Source of the DNA: Advenella mimigardefordensis DPN7
Lineage (GTDB): Bacteria; Pseudomonadota; Gammaproteobacteria; Burkholderiales; Burkholderiaceae_B
Direction: 5' to 3'
Assembly (NCBI RefSeq): GCF_000521505.1
Contig: NZ_CP003915.1
Coordinates: forward strand, 3,100,001 to 3,164,000
DNA: 64,000 nt
This document shows, piece by piece, positions 54,655-63,576 of the stretch (positions within the stretch are counted from its first letter, which is position 1; the number at the start of each line of letters is the position of its first letter). The notes below the pieces were generated by a model. The model searched no databases. It worked only from the letters and a program-made list of their open reading frames with translations, and was not told the DNA's origin. A program made the translations under genes and the position numbers.

Positions 54655-55848
54655 TTACCCGGCTTTGGCCGCCAGATACGTTTCCGTCAGTCGAATCCAG
54701 TAGCTGGCGCCAATAGGAATCAGCTTATCGTTGAAATCGTAACTGGGATTGTGCAGCATGCAGGGCCCCAGGCCATGGTCGGGTTCACGGTGATTTCCAT
54801 CACCATTTCCCAGAAAAACATAACTGCCCGGGCGTTCCCGCAAGAAGAAAGAGAAATCTTCGGACGGCATCACTTGCACATGTTCGCGCACCATGTCGGC
54901 GCTGCGGTCACCGTACAGCGATTCCATAACCTCGCGGCAGAACTCGGTTTCATCGGGCGTATTCACCAGCGGCGGGTAGCGACGGTCAAAATCCACCTCA
55001 CAGGTGCAGCCGAAGCTGGCGGCAATCTGCGTGGCCAGTTCGCGCATGCGGTTTTCCATGATATCAATAACGTCATCTGAAAAACAGCGCACCGCTCCGC
55101 CCAGCCAGCCACTATCGGGAATCACATTATTCGCCGACCCGGTGTGGATTTGCGTGATGGATAAAACGGCAGGATCAATGGGACGAACAGAACGCGACAC
55201 AATGGTTTGCAATGCAACTGCAATTTGCGCGATGGCCGGCACCGGATCGGCACAATCGGCTGGCGCCGCTGCATGACCACCCTTGCCGGAAACCGTGATT
55301 TTAAATACGTTACTGGACGCCATGAGCGGCCCGCTACGATAACCGAAGGCCCCTTCAGGCAACCCCGGCCAGTTGTGCATGCCAAAAATCGCTTCGCAGG
55401 GAAAGCGGTCCAGCAAGCCATCATCCAGCATGGCTTTGGCGCCGGCTGCGCCCTCTTCTGCGGGCTGAAATATCAAATGAACCGTACCGTCGAAATTACG
55501 TGTGTCATTCAGGTAATGTGCTGCCGCGAGCAGCATGGTGGTATGACCGTCGTGACCGCAGCCGTGCATTTTGCCATCGTGCTGCGAACGGTGCGCGAAG
55601 TGGTTTTCCTCCTGCATGGGCAATGCGTCCATATCGGCACGCAAGGCAATGGCCTTGTCGGACGTGCCCGCACGGATAGTAGCGACCACACCTGTTTTGC
55701 CTATGCCCGCCTCGTAAGGGATACCCCACTCCTTGAGCTTGCCGCAGATCACCTGTGCGGTTCTGTTCTCTTCGTAGGCCAGTTCAGGATGGGCATGGAT
55801 ATCCTTGCGCACATCCACCATTTCCTGAAAGTTCTTGATTTCTAACAT
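54655..55848 (-). CDS. M20 amidohydrolase (hippurate hydrolase-like)
   Basis: This 397-residue metallohydrolase shows the M20D pattern: MHGCGHDGHTTMLLAAAHYL, FQPAEEGAAGAKAML, GMHNWPGLPEG, VSGKGGHAAAP, and the late VMPSEDFSFFL. The family hydrolyses N-acyl amino acids such as hippurate, or IAA conjugates. The ATG at 55848 (MLEIKNF) gives usual length; an upstream frame would add 37 residues without family support. Hippurate hydrolysis would feed benzoate into the box pathway at 4.4-17 kb, but this is inference. Confidence 0.88.
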   Translation of the reverse strand: MLEIKNFQEMVDVRKDIHAHPELAYEENRTAQVICGKLKEWGIPYEAGIGKTGVVATIRAGTSDKAIALRADMDALPMQEENHFAHRSQHDGKMHGCGHDGHTTMLLAAAHYLNDTRNFDGTVHLIFQPAEEGAAGAKAMLDDGLLDRFPCEAIFGMHNWPGLPEGAFGYRSGPLMASSNVFKITVSGKGGHAAAPADCADPVPAIAQIAVALQTIVSRSVRPIDPAVLSITQIHTGSANNVIPDSGWLGGAVRCFSDDVIDIMENRMRELATQIAASFGCTCEVDFDRRYPPLVNTPDETEFCREVMESLYGDRSADMVREHVQVMPSEDFSFFLRERPGSYVFLGNGDGNHREPDHGLGPCMLHNPSYDFNDKLIPIGASYWIRLTETYLAAKAG

Positions 55849-55997
55849 ATTTCGTTCCGGAGACTCCAATAGAATCATCATAATCCGGTTTCTGTTGCCA
55901 GGCAAAGCCAAGTCGGGTATTGGCGCAAGAAAAACCCCAGTAGATCGGGTTTTTCCCAAGAAACAGAGACAAAACGCCTGGCGGACAGGTTAAAAAC

Positions 55998-56417
55998 TCA
56001 AAGCATACTTATGCTGATACGTTTGCCGAGCTCACGATAGGCCGATTCAATAAACTCCAGCTTCGTCGAATGCTGCAAATCCAGCAGCCGATCAACCTGC
56101 GGCATACGAACGTCCAGCCTGCGTGCAAGTTCGGCCTTGCGAACCTTTTGCTCAAGCATCTCATTCATAAGCAACACTTTGGCAGTGACCAGTGCCGGCA
56201 GAGTGACGGACTGCTGCCCTTTTTTTAATTTGGATGGCATTGGAATCGGGCGCTTTTCATCAAAATAAATCTCGAACGCAGCCTCTAATGCATCCTCAGC
56301 ATTTAACAGCGCCTCTTGCTCATCATCCCCGACCGAGTTCGCTTCAGGAATATCGGGAAATCCGACTAGCAAGGTGCCATTATCATCTGGTGTTAATATG
56401 ACGGGATAAATTAACAT
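55998..56417 (-). CDS. HicB-family antitoxin, apparently without HicA
   Basis: This 139-residue protein has the HicB N-terminal domain (MLIYPVILTPDDNGTLLVGF, FPDIPEANSVGDDEQEAL) and a C-terminal helix-turn-helix (VRKAELARRLDVRMPQVDRL) for operator binding. GGAGAAAATCGC precedes the ATG. No HicA-like frame of about 60 codons is found directly upstream or downstream on either strand, so it seems to be an orphan. It may neutralise a distant HicA or act only as a regulator. Confidence 0.87.
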   Translation of the reverse strand: MLIYPVILTPDDNGTLLVGFPDIPEANSVGDDEQEALLNAEDALEAAFEIYFDEKRPIPMPSKLKKGQQSVTLPALVTAKVLLMNEMLEQKVRKAELARRLDVRMPQVDRLLDLQHSTKLEFIESAYRELGKRISISML

Positions 56418-56487
56418 GCGATTTTCTCCTGATGGCCTAAGGGCGACGCCTGGTGATCATTACATAAAAAAACTGATCATCAACAGC

Positions 56488-56658
56488 TCACTTCCCTTTC
56501 CGCGGCCAATAGATAAAAACAAGAAAACCAACAATAACTGTCAGAAATACATAAACCGCGTAGTCAAAACGCAGGTTTGTGAATAGCAGCAACATTACGC
56601 CCATCAGCAGACCTGCTGCTATATTTTGGCTAAAGAATGTTTTTAAAAATTCCCACAT
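56488..56658 (-). CDS. Small two-segment membrane protein
   Basis: This 56-residue protein starts MWEFLKTFFSQNIAAGLLMG and has two hydrophobic segments (about residues 12-29 and 33-50) ending in a basic WPRKGK tail. I prefer the ATG at 56658 to a TTG 18 bases upstream. It lies 34 bp after the end of the beta-solenoid gene on the same strand and may be co-transcribed with it. Family unknown; a small membrane immunity protein is one possibility. Confidence 0.55.
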   Translation of the reverse strand: MWEFLKTFFSQNIAAGLLMGVMLLLFTNLRFDYAVYVFLTVIVGFLVFIYWPRKGK

Positions 56659-56692
56659 ATCAAGAAGTCCGTTCAAGAGCGCTGAGAAAACG

Positions 56693-58321
56693 CTAATTCT
56701 CGTCTCTCAAATATCCCTTTTTACGCCAATGTGCCAAAGCGAATTCGTCATCTTCATCGGGTGGCTCGCCTTCGAGTAACTCATTGTTCGCCATCAACAG
56801 CTTGCGCCTGGCCAGCCGAAATATCCGATGGGCGACATCCAGCTTGCGACCGCCAAGATAGCTGAGCGCGAATCGCTCCCCCTCCCTCTCCTGATCAGGC
56901 ATGTACTCGATAACCACACATTCTGATCCGTCCGCCTGACGTTGCAGAATGAAAAAAAAGTGCTCGGTTACAGTCTCCCCATTCGCCGCGCGCGCCTCTT
57001 TCGAGACGCGAACGAGGCTGTCTTCACGTTCGCCGTCGCTGATGAATCCGTCCTGACGAAAAGCAACGAAAAGGTCACGTGCCCAGAATCCGTTATGATC
57101 AGTGTAGAAATTGTCATAGGGTTCAGCGACGGGGAGTGCCAGCATACTTCTCACATCGCTAGGCGAAATGAGTTTGCGAGCATAGTCAAAAGTGGATGCT
57201 GCCTCAAGCAGCGTAGTCCACGCGGCATCACGTATGGATTTGATTTCTGCTGGAGCAGCTTCATCCATTACACGCCAATCACGTTTACGATCGCCCGGAA
57301 GACGCATTCGCTGAGTCAGCTCCCAGTGTGTCTCAGCGCGTTTCCCGGTCAATATCTGCCAGAAGCTGCGTTTTTCTCTTTGCAGGTCGACACTTAACGC
57401 AATTGCAATATCGGGCTCGTGTTCTACATAAATCTTGCGCCACGGATTGCGTGCACCCTTTTGAACATATTGACTGACACGAAAGGCTGTTGCACCCTTC
57501 CGAAATTCATAGCAGCCGAGGTTGCGCTCACCCTGTTCCAGCGAAATGAGAGACAGGTCAGACAGTCTGAAAATATTTTCTACGCTCAATTCCCGAGTGG
57601 GGAAGATAAATGGAATGTTTGGAGGGCGTACATCAAGACCTTCGGGTTTAATAACCGATTTACCGGACCGAAGCAGGCGCAGGACATCTTCTCTCCACAA
57701 CGTCGCGTGATCGCCGTCTGGATCATCATTAATGCATTCGGAAGTGAAAATTTTTTCCAGCTCCTCTGCATCCATGAAGCCCCAGTCGTCATCGCTCCCG
57801 GAAAATTGCAAAAGCGTCCTCTTTGACACCATTTTGCCACCTGTACTGATATCGTATTCCTCTGTAGCAGCGATCACCGCAGCTCCCAGGTCGCCTTTAA
57901 CGTTGAGACTGCCGTGATTGTAGTTACCCCAGAAAAGTTCGTTCACCCTGATAGAACCGGCGATGTAGAGTTCCTGTCCGCCGACAACGACATTGCCGGC
58001 GGTCACGTCCCCAGTAACAATCAATCCCGTGGCACCATCGTCATTTTCGTTTCCGATTAATCCTTCTACCTTCAGATTTCCATCAATGAAAATCAGCAGA
58101 ATGCTATCTGCGGGCATAGGGGAATTTTCGGGATTAACCGATGTGCCCAAAGGATTATCTAAATTCAGTTCTGCAAGCGTCACATCTCCGTCGTAATATA
58201 AAACGGTCTCTTCATCCAGTTCTCCGTGATTGTGAGCGTTGCGCCTGACGGCCCAGCAATCGTCCGGCATCCGGCCTTTGATATTGGAAAAAGCGGTATG
58301 TATGAATTGAGTAAGAAGCAT
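56693..58321 (-). CDS. Large uncharacterised protein with N-terminal beta-solenoid
   Basis: I do not recognise a named family for this 542-residue cytoplasmic protein. Residues about 50-150 form a right-handed beta-solenoid-like repeat of short G-D/V-turn strands (IDGNLKVEGLIGN; GLIVTGDVTAGNVVVGGQ; LYIAGSIRVNELFWGNYNHG; LNVKGDLGAAV). The C-terminal 300 residues are mixed and charged with a DNFYTDHNGFWARDLFVAFR segment. I start at the ATG at 58321, because an upstream frame to 58504 overlaps a separate small gene. It sits among other small unknown genes and could be part of a toxin-immunity or stress cassette. Confidence 0.7.
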   Translation of the reverse strand: MLLTQFIHTAFSNIKGRMPDDCWAVRRNAHNHGELDEETVLYYDGDVTLAELNLDNPLGTSVNPENSPMPADSILLIFIDGNLKVEGLIGNENDDGATGLIVTGDVTAGNVVVGGQELYIAGSIRVNELFWGNYNHGSLNVKGDLGAAVIAATEEYDISTGGKMVSKRTLLQFSGSDDDWGFMDAEELEKIFTSECINDDPDGDHATLWREDVLRLLRSGKSVIKPEGLDVRPPNIPFIFPTRELSVENIFRLSDLSLISLEQGERNLGCYEFRKGATAFRVSQYVQKGARNPWRKIYVEHEPDIAIALSVDLQREKRSFWQILTGKRAETHWELTQRMRLPGDRKRDWRVMDEAAPAEIKSIRDAAWTTLLEAASTFDYARKLISPSDVRSMLALPVAEPYDNFYTDHNGFWARDLFVAFRQDGFISDGEREDSLVRVSKEARAANGETVTEHFFFILQRQADGSECVVIEYMPDQEREGERFALSYLGGRKLDVAHRIFRLARRKLLMANNELLEGEPPDEDDEFALAHWRKKGYLRDEN

Positions 58322-58415
58322 AGTATGAAATAATCCAGAGATGACTATTGCATCAACGTTTTCAAAACTGCTGTGGTAACTGCATATCAACCAATCTTGA
58401 AACCGGGCTCTGGCT

Positions 58416-58682
58416 TCAAACTTTTTCCCACGGGGAAAATGAATCCTTCCGAATGAATTTATCACCTTGCCCGAATTCTGGCAGTAATAATAGGGACTCA
58501 TCAAGCACCAGGATGCTCGCCATTGAAACTAACATTGCTTTGTCCATATCGGCACCTTCACGACTGAAAACCTGAATATCAAGATCGTCATCTATTTCAA
58601 TATGGACAATATCAGAATGATGTTTCATCACATATTCTGTCGTAAAGACTGCTCTGTTCTTTTCTACGTCAGTTATCTTCAT
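58416..58682 (-). CDS. Small acidic hypothetical protein (immunity-like)
   Basis: This 88-residue acidic cytoplasmic protein begins MKITDVEKNRAVFTTEYVMK and has IVHIEIDDDLDIQVFSREGA, then MLVSMASILVLDESLLLLPE and ends near SFSPWEKV. The layout (short N-terminal strand, D-rich loop, 'slDpSL..lp.l..g' helix, final PW) resembles small immunity-type proteins of polymorphic toxin loci, by memory only. It is upstream of the beta-solenoid gene on the same strand. Confidence 0.6.
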   Translation of the reverse strand: MKITDVEKNRAVFTTEYVMKHHSDIVHIEIDDDLDIQVFSREGADMDKAMLVSMASILVLDESLLLLPEFGQGDKFIRKDSFSPWEKV

Positions 58683-58760
58683 GTTTGTGCTCTATTCTCG
58701 AATAAAACCGGTTTCCTATGCATTTGCGATCGATCGTCGAGCCAATCCAGCCTGAAAGAC

Positions 58761-58886
58761 AGCATTCCCGCAAAGGACGAATGATCTTTTCAATGCCGCT
58801 AGATGACAACCTGCTCGTCAATAGTAGCCTTTTTTGATGCTGTATCACCTAGCCGCGCAGCAGCTAGCATATTATTGTCCCAATAT
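58761..58886 (-). pseudogene. Open-frame fragment, possible toxin or truncated-gene relic
   Basis: On the minus strand a short frame ending at a TAG near 58803 reads AQWINEYWDNNMLAAARLGD then TASKKATIDEQVVI. The composition looks coding rather than random. It has no start codon of its own and begins overlapping the end of the next gene in another frame, so it may be the lost C-terminus of that gene or a remnant of another one. The remaining 80 bp to 58682 show nothing. Confidence 0.35.
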
Positions 58887-59366
58887 TCATTTATCCATTG
58901 CGCTGCGTATACGATCAGCCTGCACTGGTTGTTTCAAGTCGGGGCAAGCGGTTCGAATGTCCTTTTCACTTATAAAAGTGGCTAATGGGCCAGTCCGACG
59001 ACTTTGCGATTTTTCAGTAAGAGACCAAAAATCCATCTTTCGATAACTCCAACCCCAAAGTGCCGGACGACCGTCTGCATCCAATGCAGCAACAGCGAAA
59101 TGTGGAGCATACACACTCGTCTCGTCAAGATATAACCCCACAAAACGACGATTGAGTTGGCGTAATGGGTTTGGTATATAGAAACCCTTTGGGCCTGGGA
59201 CCAGCCCAGGTAAATTCTGCGACCGACCCTCTTGAACAAACCAACATGGTGTAGCAGCAAAATCGCGTTGAGCAATTCGGTTTGCAATGAATATCTGGAC
59301 AATCCAAATTAGAAGAATGAGGCAAACTACCGTTAACAAACTGAATAAAAACCAACGAATTCTCAC
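58887..59366 (-). CDS. Small membrane-anchored hypothetical protein
   Basis: This 159-residue protein begins MRIRWFLFSLLTVVCLILLI, a single N-terminal membrane segment, followed by a soluble domain (RRFVGLYLDETSVYAPHFAV; WGWSYRKMDFWSL). I choose the GTG at 59366 because AAGGGG precedes it at good spacing; a GTG at 59444 would add 26 residues before the membrane segment. Family unknown. It may be an unannotated lipoprotein-like or envelope protein of the same accessory cassette. Confidence 0.6.
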   Translation of the reverse strand: MRIRWFLFSLLTVVCLILLIWIVQIFIANRIAQRDFAATPCWFVQEGRSQNLPGLVPGPKGFYIPNPLRQLNRRFVGLYLDETSVYAPHFAVAALDADGRPALWGWSYRKMDFWSLTEKSQSRRTGPLATFISEKDIRTACPDLKQPVQADRIRSAMDK

Positions 59367-59563
59367 TATTTCCCCTTGCGTACTCGTTCGTCCGAACCAT
59401 CCTGGGCGAGCATTTAAAGTATGGAGCGCATCGTCACGCCTCACCTAACGGTTACGTAAACCAGGATTGTACCCAGCGGCTACTGGCGCAGCCAAAAACG
59501 AAGTGAAGATCATCACAAAATGCATTGACCTATAGCTACCGCCAATGCACAACTGCTAGTATG

Positions 59564-60601
59564 TTATTCGAAGGCGGCAGCAGCGCGTTGCAGGCGATCA
59601 GCGACGGCATCCCATTCGGTATCTTCCGGCAGGCGCTCTATCAGCAAGTGGTCCAGATTTTGTTGATCGGCATCACGCAGCAACGCATATAAGTCATGCG
59701 CATAGCGTACCGGATCAGCAGACACCTGGTGCCATTGCAACTGTATTGGCAGATTAGCTGGCGCGCTGTTAAACGCATAGATAGCCCAGCGTTCCTCTTC
59801 GGGACGGGCTGCCAGCAGGCTGTCCAGGTTCGCAGCATCAAACAGGCTGAGGCGGGTTTGCGGCGCATAGTGGGCTTTCAGGGTGCCCGATGCGCGCGGT
59901 ACTGCGGCGTCCGGGCTGGCCGGGGTATAACCCAGCACTTGTGCCAGTTGGGCTGCCGATATATGTCCCGGACGAAGTAGCACCACCGGCATGCCCTGGG
60001 CAATGCGCGAGACGTCCACGATTGTCGATTCAATACCAATCTCGGTATCGCCACCTTCCAGCACCGGCATGCCGGCAGCGCATTCCTGTGGAAATTCGTC
60101 GCGCACGTGCTGGGCCTTGGTCGGCGAAACATGACCGAAGCGATTCGCGGAAGGCGCAGCGATACCGGCCTGCCCTGAGGGACGCAAGCGAGCGAAGGCA
60201 CGGATCAGCGCCTGTGCGACCGGATGTGAGGGGCAACGCAGGCCGATACTGTCCTGCCCTCCGGTAACCGCATCTGTGATTGCCGGGTTTTTGGGCAGTA
60301 TCAGTGTCAGTGGCCCGGGCCAGAATGCCTGCATCAGCTTTTGTGCTTCTGCCGGCACATCCCGCGTCCAATAGGACAGATCTGCCTCTGGTGCAATATG
60401 CACAATCAGGGGATGGTTGGCGGGCCGCTGCTTGGCCTGATAAATTTTGGCCACGGCCTGCGCGCTTTCTGCGTCAGCCCCCAAACCATAAACCGTTTCG
60501 GTAGGCAAAGCCACCAGACCGCCTTCGTCCAAAATGCGTGCAGCATAGTCAATCGAGGTGGTCATATCGGTCATGTGAATGGTCTTGCGTTGCGTGGTCA
60601 T
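59564..60601 (-). CDS. sua5: L-threonylcarbamoyladenylate synthase (Sua5 type)
   Basis: This 345-residue enzyme makes threonylcarbamoyl-AMP for t6A modification of ANN-decoding tRNAs. The N-terminal YrdC domain is clear (GGLVALPTETVYGLGADAES, KQRPANHPLIVHI, AAPSANRFGHVSPTKAQHV) and a C-terminal Sua5 domain follows (SGTLKAHYAPQTRLSLFDA; RYAHDLYALLRDADQQNLDH). It is downstream of purK on the same strand (70-bp gap), a common neighbourhood in Burkholderiales. Confidence 0.93.
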   Translation of the reverse strand: MTTQRKTIHMTDMTTSIDYAARILDEGGLVALPTETVYGLGADAESAQAVAKIYQAKQRPANHPLIVHIAPEADLSYWTRDVPAEAQKLMQAFWPGPLTLILPKNPAITDAVTGGQDSIGLRCPSHPVAQALIRAFARLRPSGQAGIAAPSANRFGHVSPTKAQHVRDEFPQECAAGMPVLEGGDTEIGIESTIVDVSRIAQGMPVVLLRPGHISAAQLAQVLGYTPASPDAAVPRASGTLKAHYAPQTRLSLFDAANLDSLLAARPEEERWAIYAFNSAPANLPIQLQWHQVSADPVRYAHDLYALLRDADQQNLDHLLIERLPEDTEWDAVADRLQRAAAAFE

Positions 60602-60671
60602 TAAAGGTAATCCTGATCTGTCTGGACGGCCTCTTCGGACAAAAAGTGATTGAGATAAATTTGAAAAACGG

Positions 60672-61859
60672 TCAGGACAAAACGGTACGGATGCCCATTT
60701 TACGGATCACATCCCGCGCCCGTTCCTTGGCCTGTTCTATGGTCGTACCAACAACATTGATGTGCCCAACCTTGCGACCCGGGCGTGGCTCGTCCTTGCC
60801 GTAAAGGTGCAGCGATACACCGGGAATGGCAAGAATGTCGTGCCATTGAGGCTCACGCGCATGGCTGGCATTGCCATTGAACCAGCAGTCACCCAGAATA
60901 TTGAGCATGACCACCGGCGTGAGCAAATCCGTTGCGCCCAGCGGCATGCCGGTCATGACACGGACCTGCTGTTCAAACTGGCTGGTGACACAGGCGTCCA
61001 TTGTGTAGTGGCCACTGTTGTGCGGCCGCGGCGCTATTTCATTTGCAATAAGACGGCCATCAGACAGCACAAAGAATTCGACACACATCACGCCCTGATA
61101 ATTCAGGCCTTCAGCAATGCGCAGGGCCGCTTCCCTGGCTTGTTTGGCCAGGTCTTCCTTAACCAGACCCTCGGCAACAACCGTGCTGGCCAGAATACCG
61201 TTCTCATGTGTGTTGATACCAATTGGGAAAATCGCGGTCTCGCCACTGATTGCCCGCGCCATCACAACTGAAATTTCATAGTCGAGCGGCAGCATGGCTT
61301 CAAGTACGCAGGGAATCTGTCCAAAGGTACGAAACGCTTCAATTGCTTCGGCTCGGCTTGATACCCGCTGCTGGCCCTTGCCGTCATAGCCCAGGCGAGC
61401 CACTTTCAGAATACCCGGAAACAATGCATCCTGCGCCTGCTCCAGATCGCTCACATCGCGCACCTCACAATACGGTGCCACTGGAATATCCTGAGCACTG
61501 ATGAATGCCTTTTCAGCGATGCGGTCCTGTACCACGGCGACCGCTGCGGCACCAGGCGTTACGCGGCAGCTTGCCGACAGTTGCTTCAGACTGCTGGCCG
61601 GTACGTTTTCAAATTCGGTGGTCACGGCGGGTGTGCTGGCGGCCAGTTCCTTAAGCGCCACGATATCGTCGTAGGCTGCAGCCATATGCCGCTCGGCCAC
61701 CATGCCGGCAGGACTGTTGCCGGATGGATCCAGAACAACGACTTTGTATCCCAGCTTCTGCGCCTCATGACAGAACATGCGGCCCAGCTGGCCGCCGCCC
61801 AGCATGCCCAGCCACTCACCAGGATGAATGCGGTCAGAAAGTGCTATTGGTGTTTGCAT
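60672..61859 (-). CDS. purK: N5-carboxyaminoimidazole ribonucleotide synthase
   Basis: PurK converts AIR, bicarbonate and ATP to N5-CAIR in purine synthesis. The 395-residue ATP-grasp protein starts with GMLGGGQLGRMFCHEAQKLG and holds GILKVARLGYDGKGQQRV and the ATP-grasp end ANEIAPRPHNSGHYTMDACV with the SQFEQQVR segment. It lies 14 bp after purE on the same strand. Confidence 0.95.
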   Translation of the reverse strand: MQTPIALSDRIHPGEWLGMLGGGQLGRMFCHEAQKLGYKVVVLDPSGNSPAGMVAERHMAAAYDDIVALKELAASTPAVTTEFENVPASSLKQLSASCRVTPGAAAVAVVQDRIAEKAFISAQDIPVAPYCEVRDVSDLEQAQDALFPGILKVARLGYDGKGQQRVSSRAEAIEAFRTFGQIPCVLEAMLPLDYEISVVMARAISGETAIFPIGINTHENGILASTVVAEGLVKEDLAKQAREAALRIAEGLNYQGVMCVEFFVLSDGRLIANEIAPRPHNSGHYTMDACVTSQFEQQVRVMTGMPLGATDLLTPVVMLNILGDCWFNGNASHAREPQWHDILAIPGVSLHLYGKDEPRPGRKVGHINVVGTTIEQAKERARDVIRKMGIRTVLS

Positions 61860-61873
61860 TAAAAAATTCTCTT

Positions 61874-62422
61874 TCAGTTCTGAGGAGCCGGCGGCAGGGT
61901 CATCGCCCTGGCCGCGTTGGTTTGTTTCTCACGAAACGCACGCAATTGCTCGCGCAACGCCGGGTTGTTCATGGCCAGCATGGCAATCACGTGCAGCGCG
62001 GCATTGGCAGCGCCGGCTTCGCCGATGGCAAAAGTAGCCACTGGAATGCCCTTGGGCATTTGCACGATGGATAACAGCGAATCTTCGCCGCGCAGATAAC
62101 GCGATGGGACCGGCACGCCAAACACCGGCACCTCTGTGAGCGCCGCCATCATGCCTGGCAAATGAGCGGCACCGCCGGCACCGGCGATAATGGCGCGCAA
62201 GCCGCGATCATAGGCTGCCGCACCGTATTCGGCCATGTCCTGAGGCATACGATGGGCCGAGATGACCTGCGCCTTGTAAGAGACACCGAATTGCTCGAGC
62301 ATGTCTGTGGCGTTTTTCATGACGTCCCAGTCACTGGACGAGCCCATGATGACGCCAACCAGTGGTTGATCTGCCTGCTGCGATTCGGTATTTTGATTAC
62401 CGGGATTAACTGTGTTGTTCAT
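61874..62422 (-). CDS. purE: N5-CAIR mutase
   Basis: PurE (class I) moves the carboxyl group of N5-CAIR to C4, giving CAIR. The 182-residue protein has GVIMGSSSDWDVMKNATDML near residue 23, SAHRMPQDMAEYG and IAGAGGAAHLPGMMAALT. About 20 residues precede the core, slightly longer than E. coli PurE. It lies between purC and purK in a tight operon. Confidence 0.95.
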   Translation of the reverse strand: MNNTVNPGNQNTESQQADQPLVGVIMGSSSDWDVMKNATDMLEQFGVSYKAQVISAHRMPQDMAEYGAAAYDRGLRAIIAGAGGAAHLPGMMAALTEVPVFGVPVPSRYLRGEDSLLSIVQMPKGIPVATFAIGEAGAANAALHVIAMLAMNNPALREQLRAFREKQTNAARAMTLPPAPQN

Positions 62423-62432
62423 AGCGCCCTGC

Positions 62433-63314
62433 TCACCCGATCAGGCGGGTCGCCGCCTCGCGATACTTGTCTGCGGTTTTCTGCAAGACCTCTTGCGGCA
62501 GCCGCGGCGCCGGCGCCGTCTTGTTCCAGGGCTGGGTTTCCAGCCAGTCGCGTACAAACTGTTTGTCGAAGGATGGTGGGCTGATGCCTGTCTGATAGGA
62601 GTCTGCTGGCCAGAAACGGGATGAGTCTGGTGTGAGCACTTCATCCATCAGATGCAGCACGCCTTTTTCGTCCAGACCGAATTCGAATTTCGTGTCGGCT
62701 ATGATGATGCCTTTTTCTGCGGCATAATCGGCCGCCTCGGTGTAAAGGCGCAGCGTGATGTCACGGATCTGCTCGGCGACCTCCTGCCCGACTTCGCGTA
62801 CGACATGGGCAAAATCAACGTTCTCATCGTGCGAGCCCATTTCGGCCTTGGCCGCCGGTGTAAAGATAGGTGATGCCAATTTCTGAGCCTGCACAAGACC
62901 CGCAGGCAGGCTCACGCCGCAGATGGCGCCGGTTTTCTGATAGTCGTTCCAGCCGGAACCGATCAGGTAGCCGCGAGCAACGGCTTCTACCAGTACCGGC
63001 TTCAGGCGCTTGACGACCATGGCCCGGCCGCGGACCTGATCTGCTTCCGAAGGCTGCACCACGTCTTCGGGTGCTATGCCGGTCACATGGGTGGGAATGA
63101 TATGGCCCAGTTTCTTCAGCCAGAATTCGGTCAGTTCAGTCAGCACCTGGCCCTTGCCGGGAATGGGGTCATCCAGGATGACATCGAATGCGGAAATACG
63201 ATCAGAAGCAACAATCAACAGTTTGTCGTCGCCCACAGCGTACATATCACGGACTTTACCACGTGCCAGCAATGGCAGAGACTGAATATCGGATTGAAGA
63301 AGCGCAGATGTCAC
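62433..63314 (-). CDS. purC: Phosphoribosylaminoimidazole-succinocarboxamide synthase
   Basis: PurC joins CAIR and aspartate to SAICAR. The 293-residue length matches the larger (SAICAR synthase type, about 300 residues) branch. Motifs include [60 protein letters not shown] and [15 protein letters not shown]. It is first in purC-purE-purK-sua5. The ATG at 63314 is close to the structured intergenic region, which could hold a leader or an unrelated small RNA. Confidence 0.95.
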   Translation of the reverse strand: MTSALLQSDIQSLPLLARGKVRDMYAVGDDKLLIVASDRISAFDVILDDPIPGKGQVLTELTEFWLKKLGHIIPTHVTGIAPEDVVQPSEADQVRGRAMVVKRLKPVLVEAVARGYLIGSGWNDYQKTGAICGVSLPAGLVQAQKLASPIFTPAAKAEMGSHDENVDFAHVVREVGQEVAEQIRDITLRLYTEAADYAAEKGIIIADTKFEFGLDEKGVLHLMDEVLTPDSSRFWPADSYQTGISPPSFDKQFVRDWLETQPWNKTAPAPRLPQEVLQKTADKYREAATRLIG

Positions 63315-63442
63315 CGGAAATCCTTTGCAAGGGAAAATATCATGCCGTACGCAGGGCCCAAAAGCATGGGCGCGCGCGTATGTTCATGGAACAGAAATGG
63401 GAATAATCCGTTATTTTACCGCTATCTGTTGTGCTTTTACGC

Positions 63443-63473
63443 AAAAAACCCCGCCACAACGCATTGTTGGGGT
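63443..63473 (-). terminator. Intrinsic terminator on the minus strand upstream of purC
   Basis: Read on the minus strand, the hairpin has outer arms ACCC/GGGT and inner arms CAAC/GTTG with a 5-nt loop and a small bulge, followed by six T (63448-63443). It lies 130 bases upstream of purC and ends a transcript that must start to its right, where no minus-strand protein gene exists. Confidence 0.65.
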
Positions 63474-63485
63474 GTGGTATCCATG

Positions 63486-63576
63486 GTCGGCCGTCACGGG
63501 AGGCGGAGCCGTCGTCAGCCTCGCATGGTTAATGCGGGCTCTACCTGTATCGCTGAAAAAACGCGTCTACCGACCG
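63486..63576. ncRNA. Candidate structured RNA element between purC and the autotransporter
   Basis: GGTCGG (63486-63491) pairs with CCGACC (63571-63576) and encloses a compact hairpin (AGCC-t-CGCAT / ATGCG-GGCT, near 63517-63540). ACGG/CCGT pairing is also possible between the two. The minus-strand terminator at 63443-63473 directly follows, so a minus-strand small RNA is the simplest reading; a plus-strand RNA cannot be excluded. The rest of 63315-63770 has no supported protein gene. The family is not recognised with certainty; a phage P4 C4-type RNA is a possibility to test. Confidence 0.4.
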
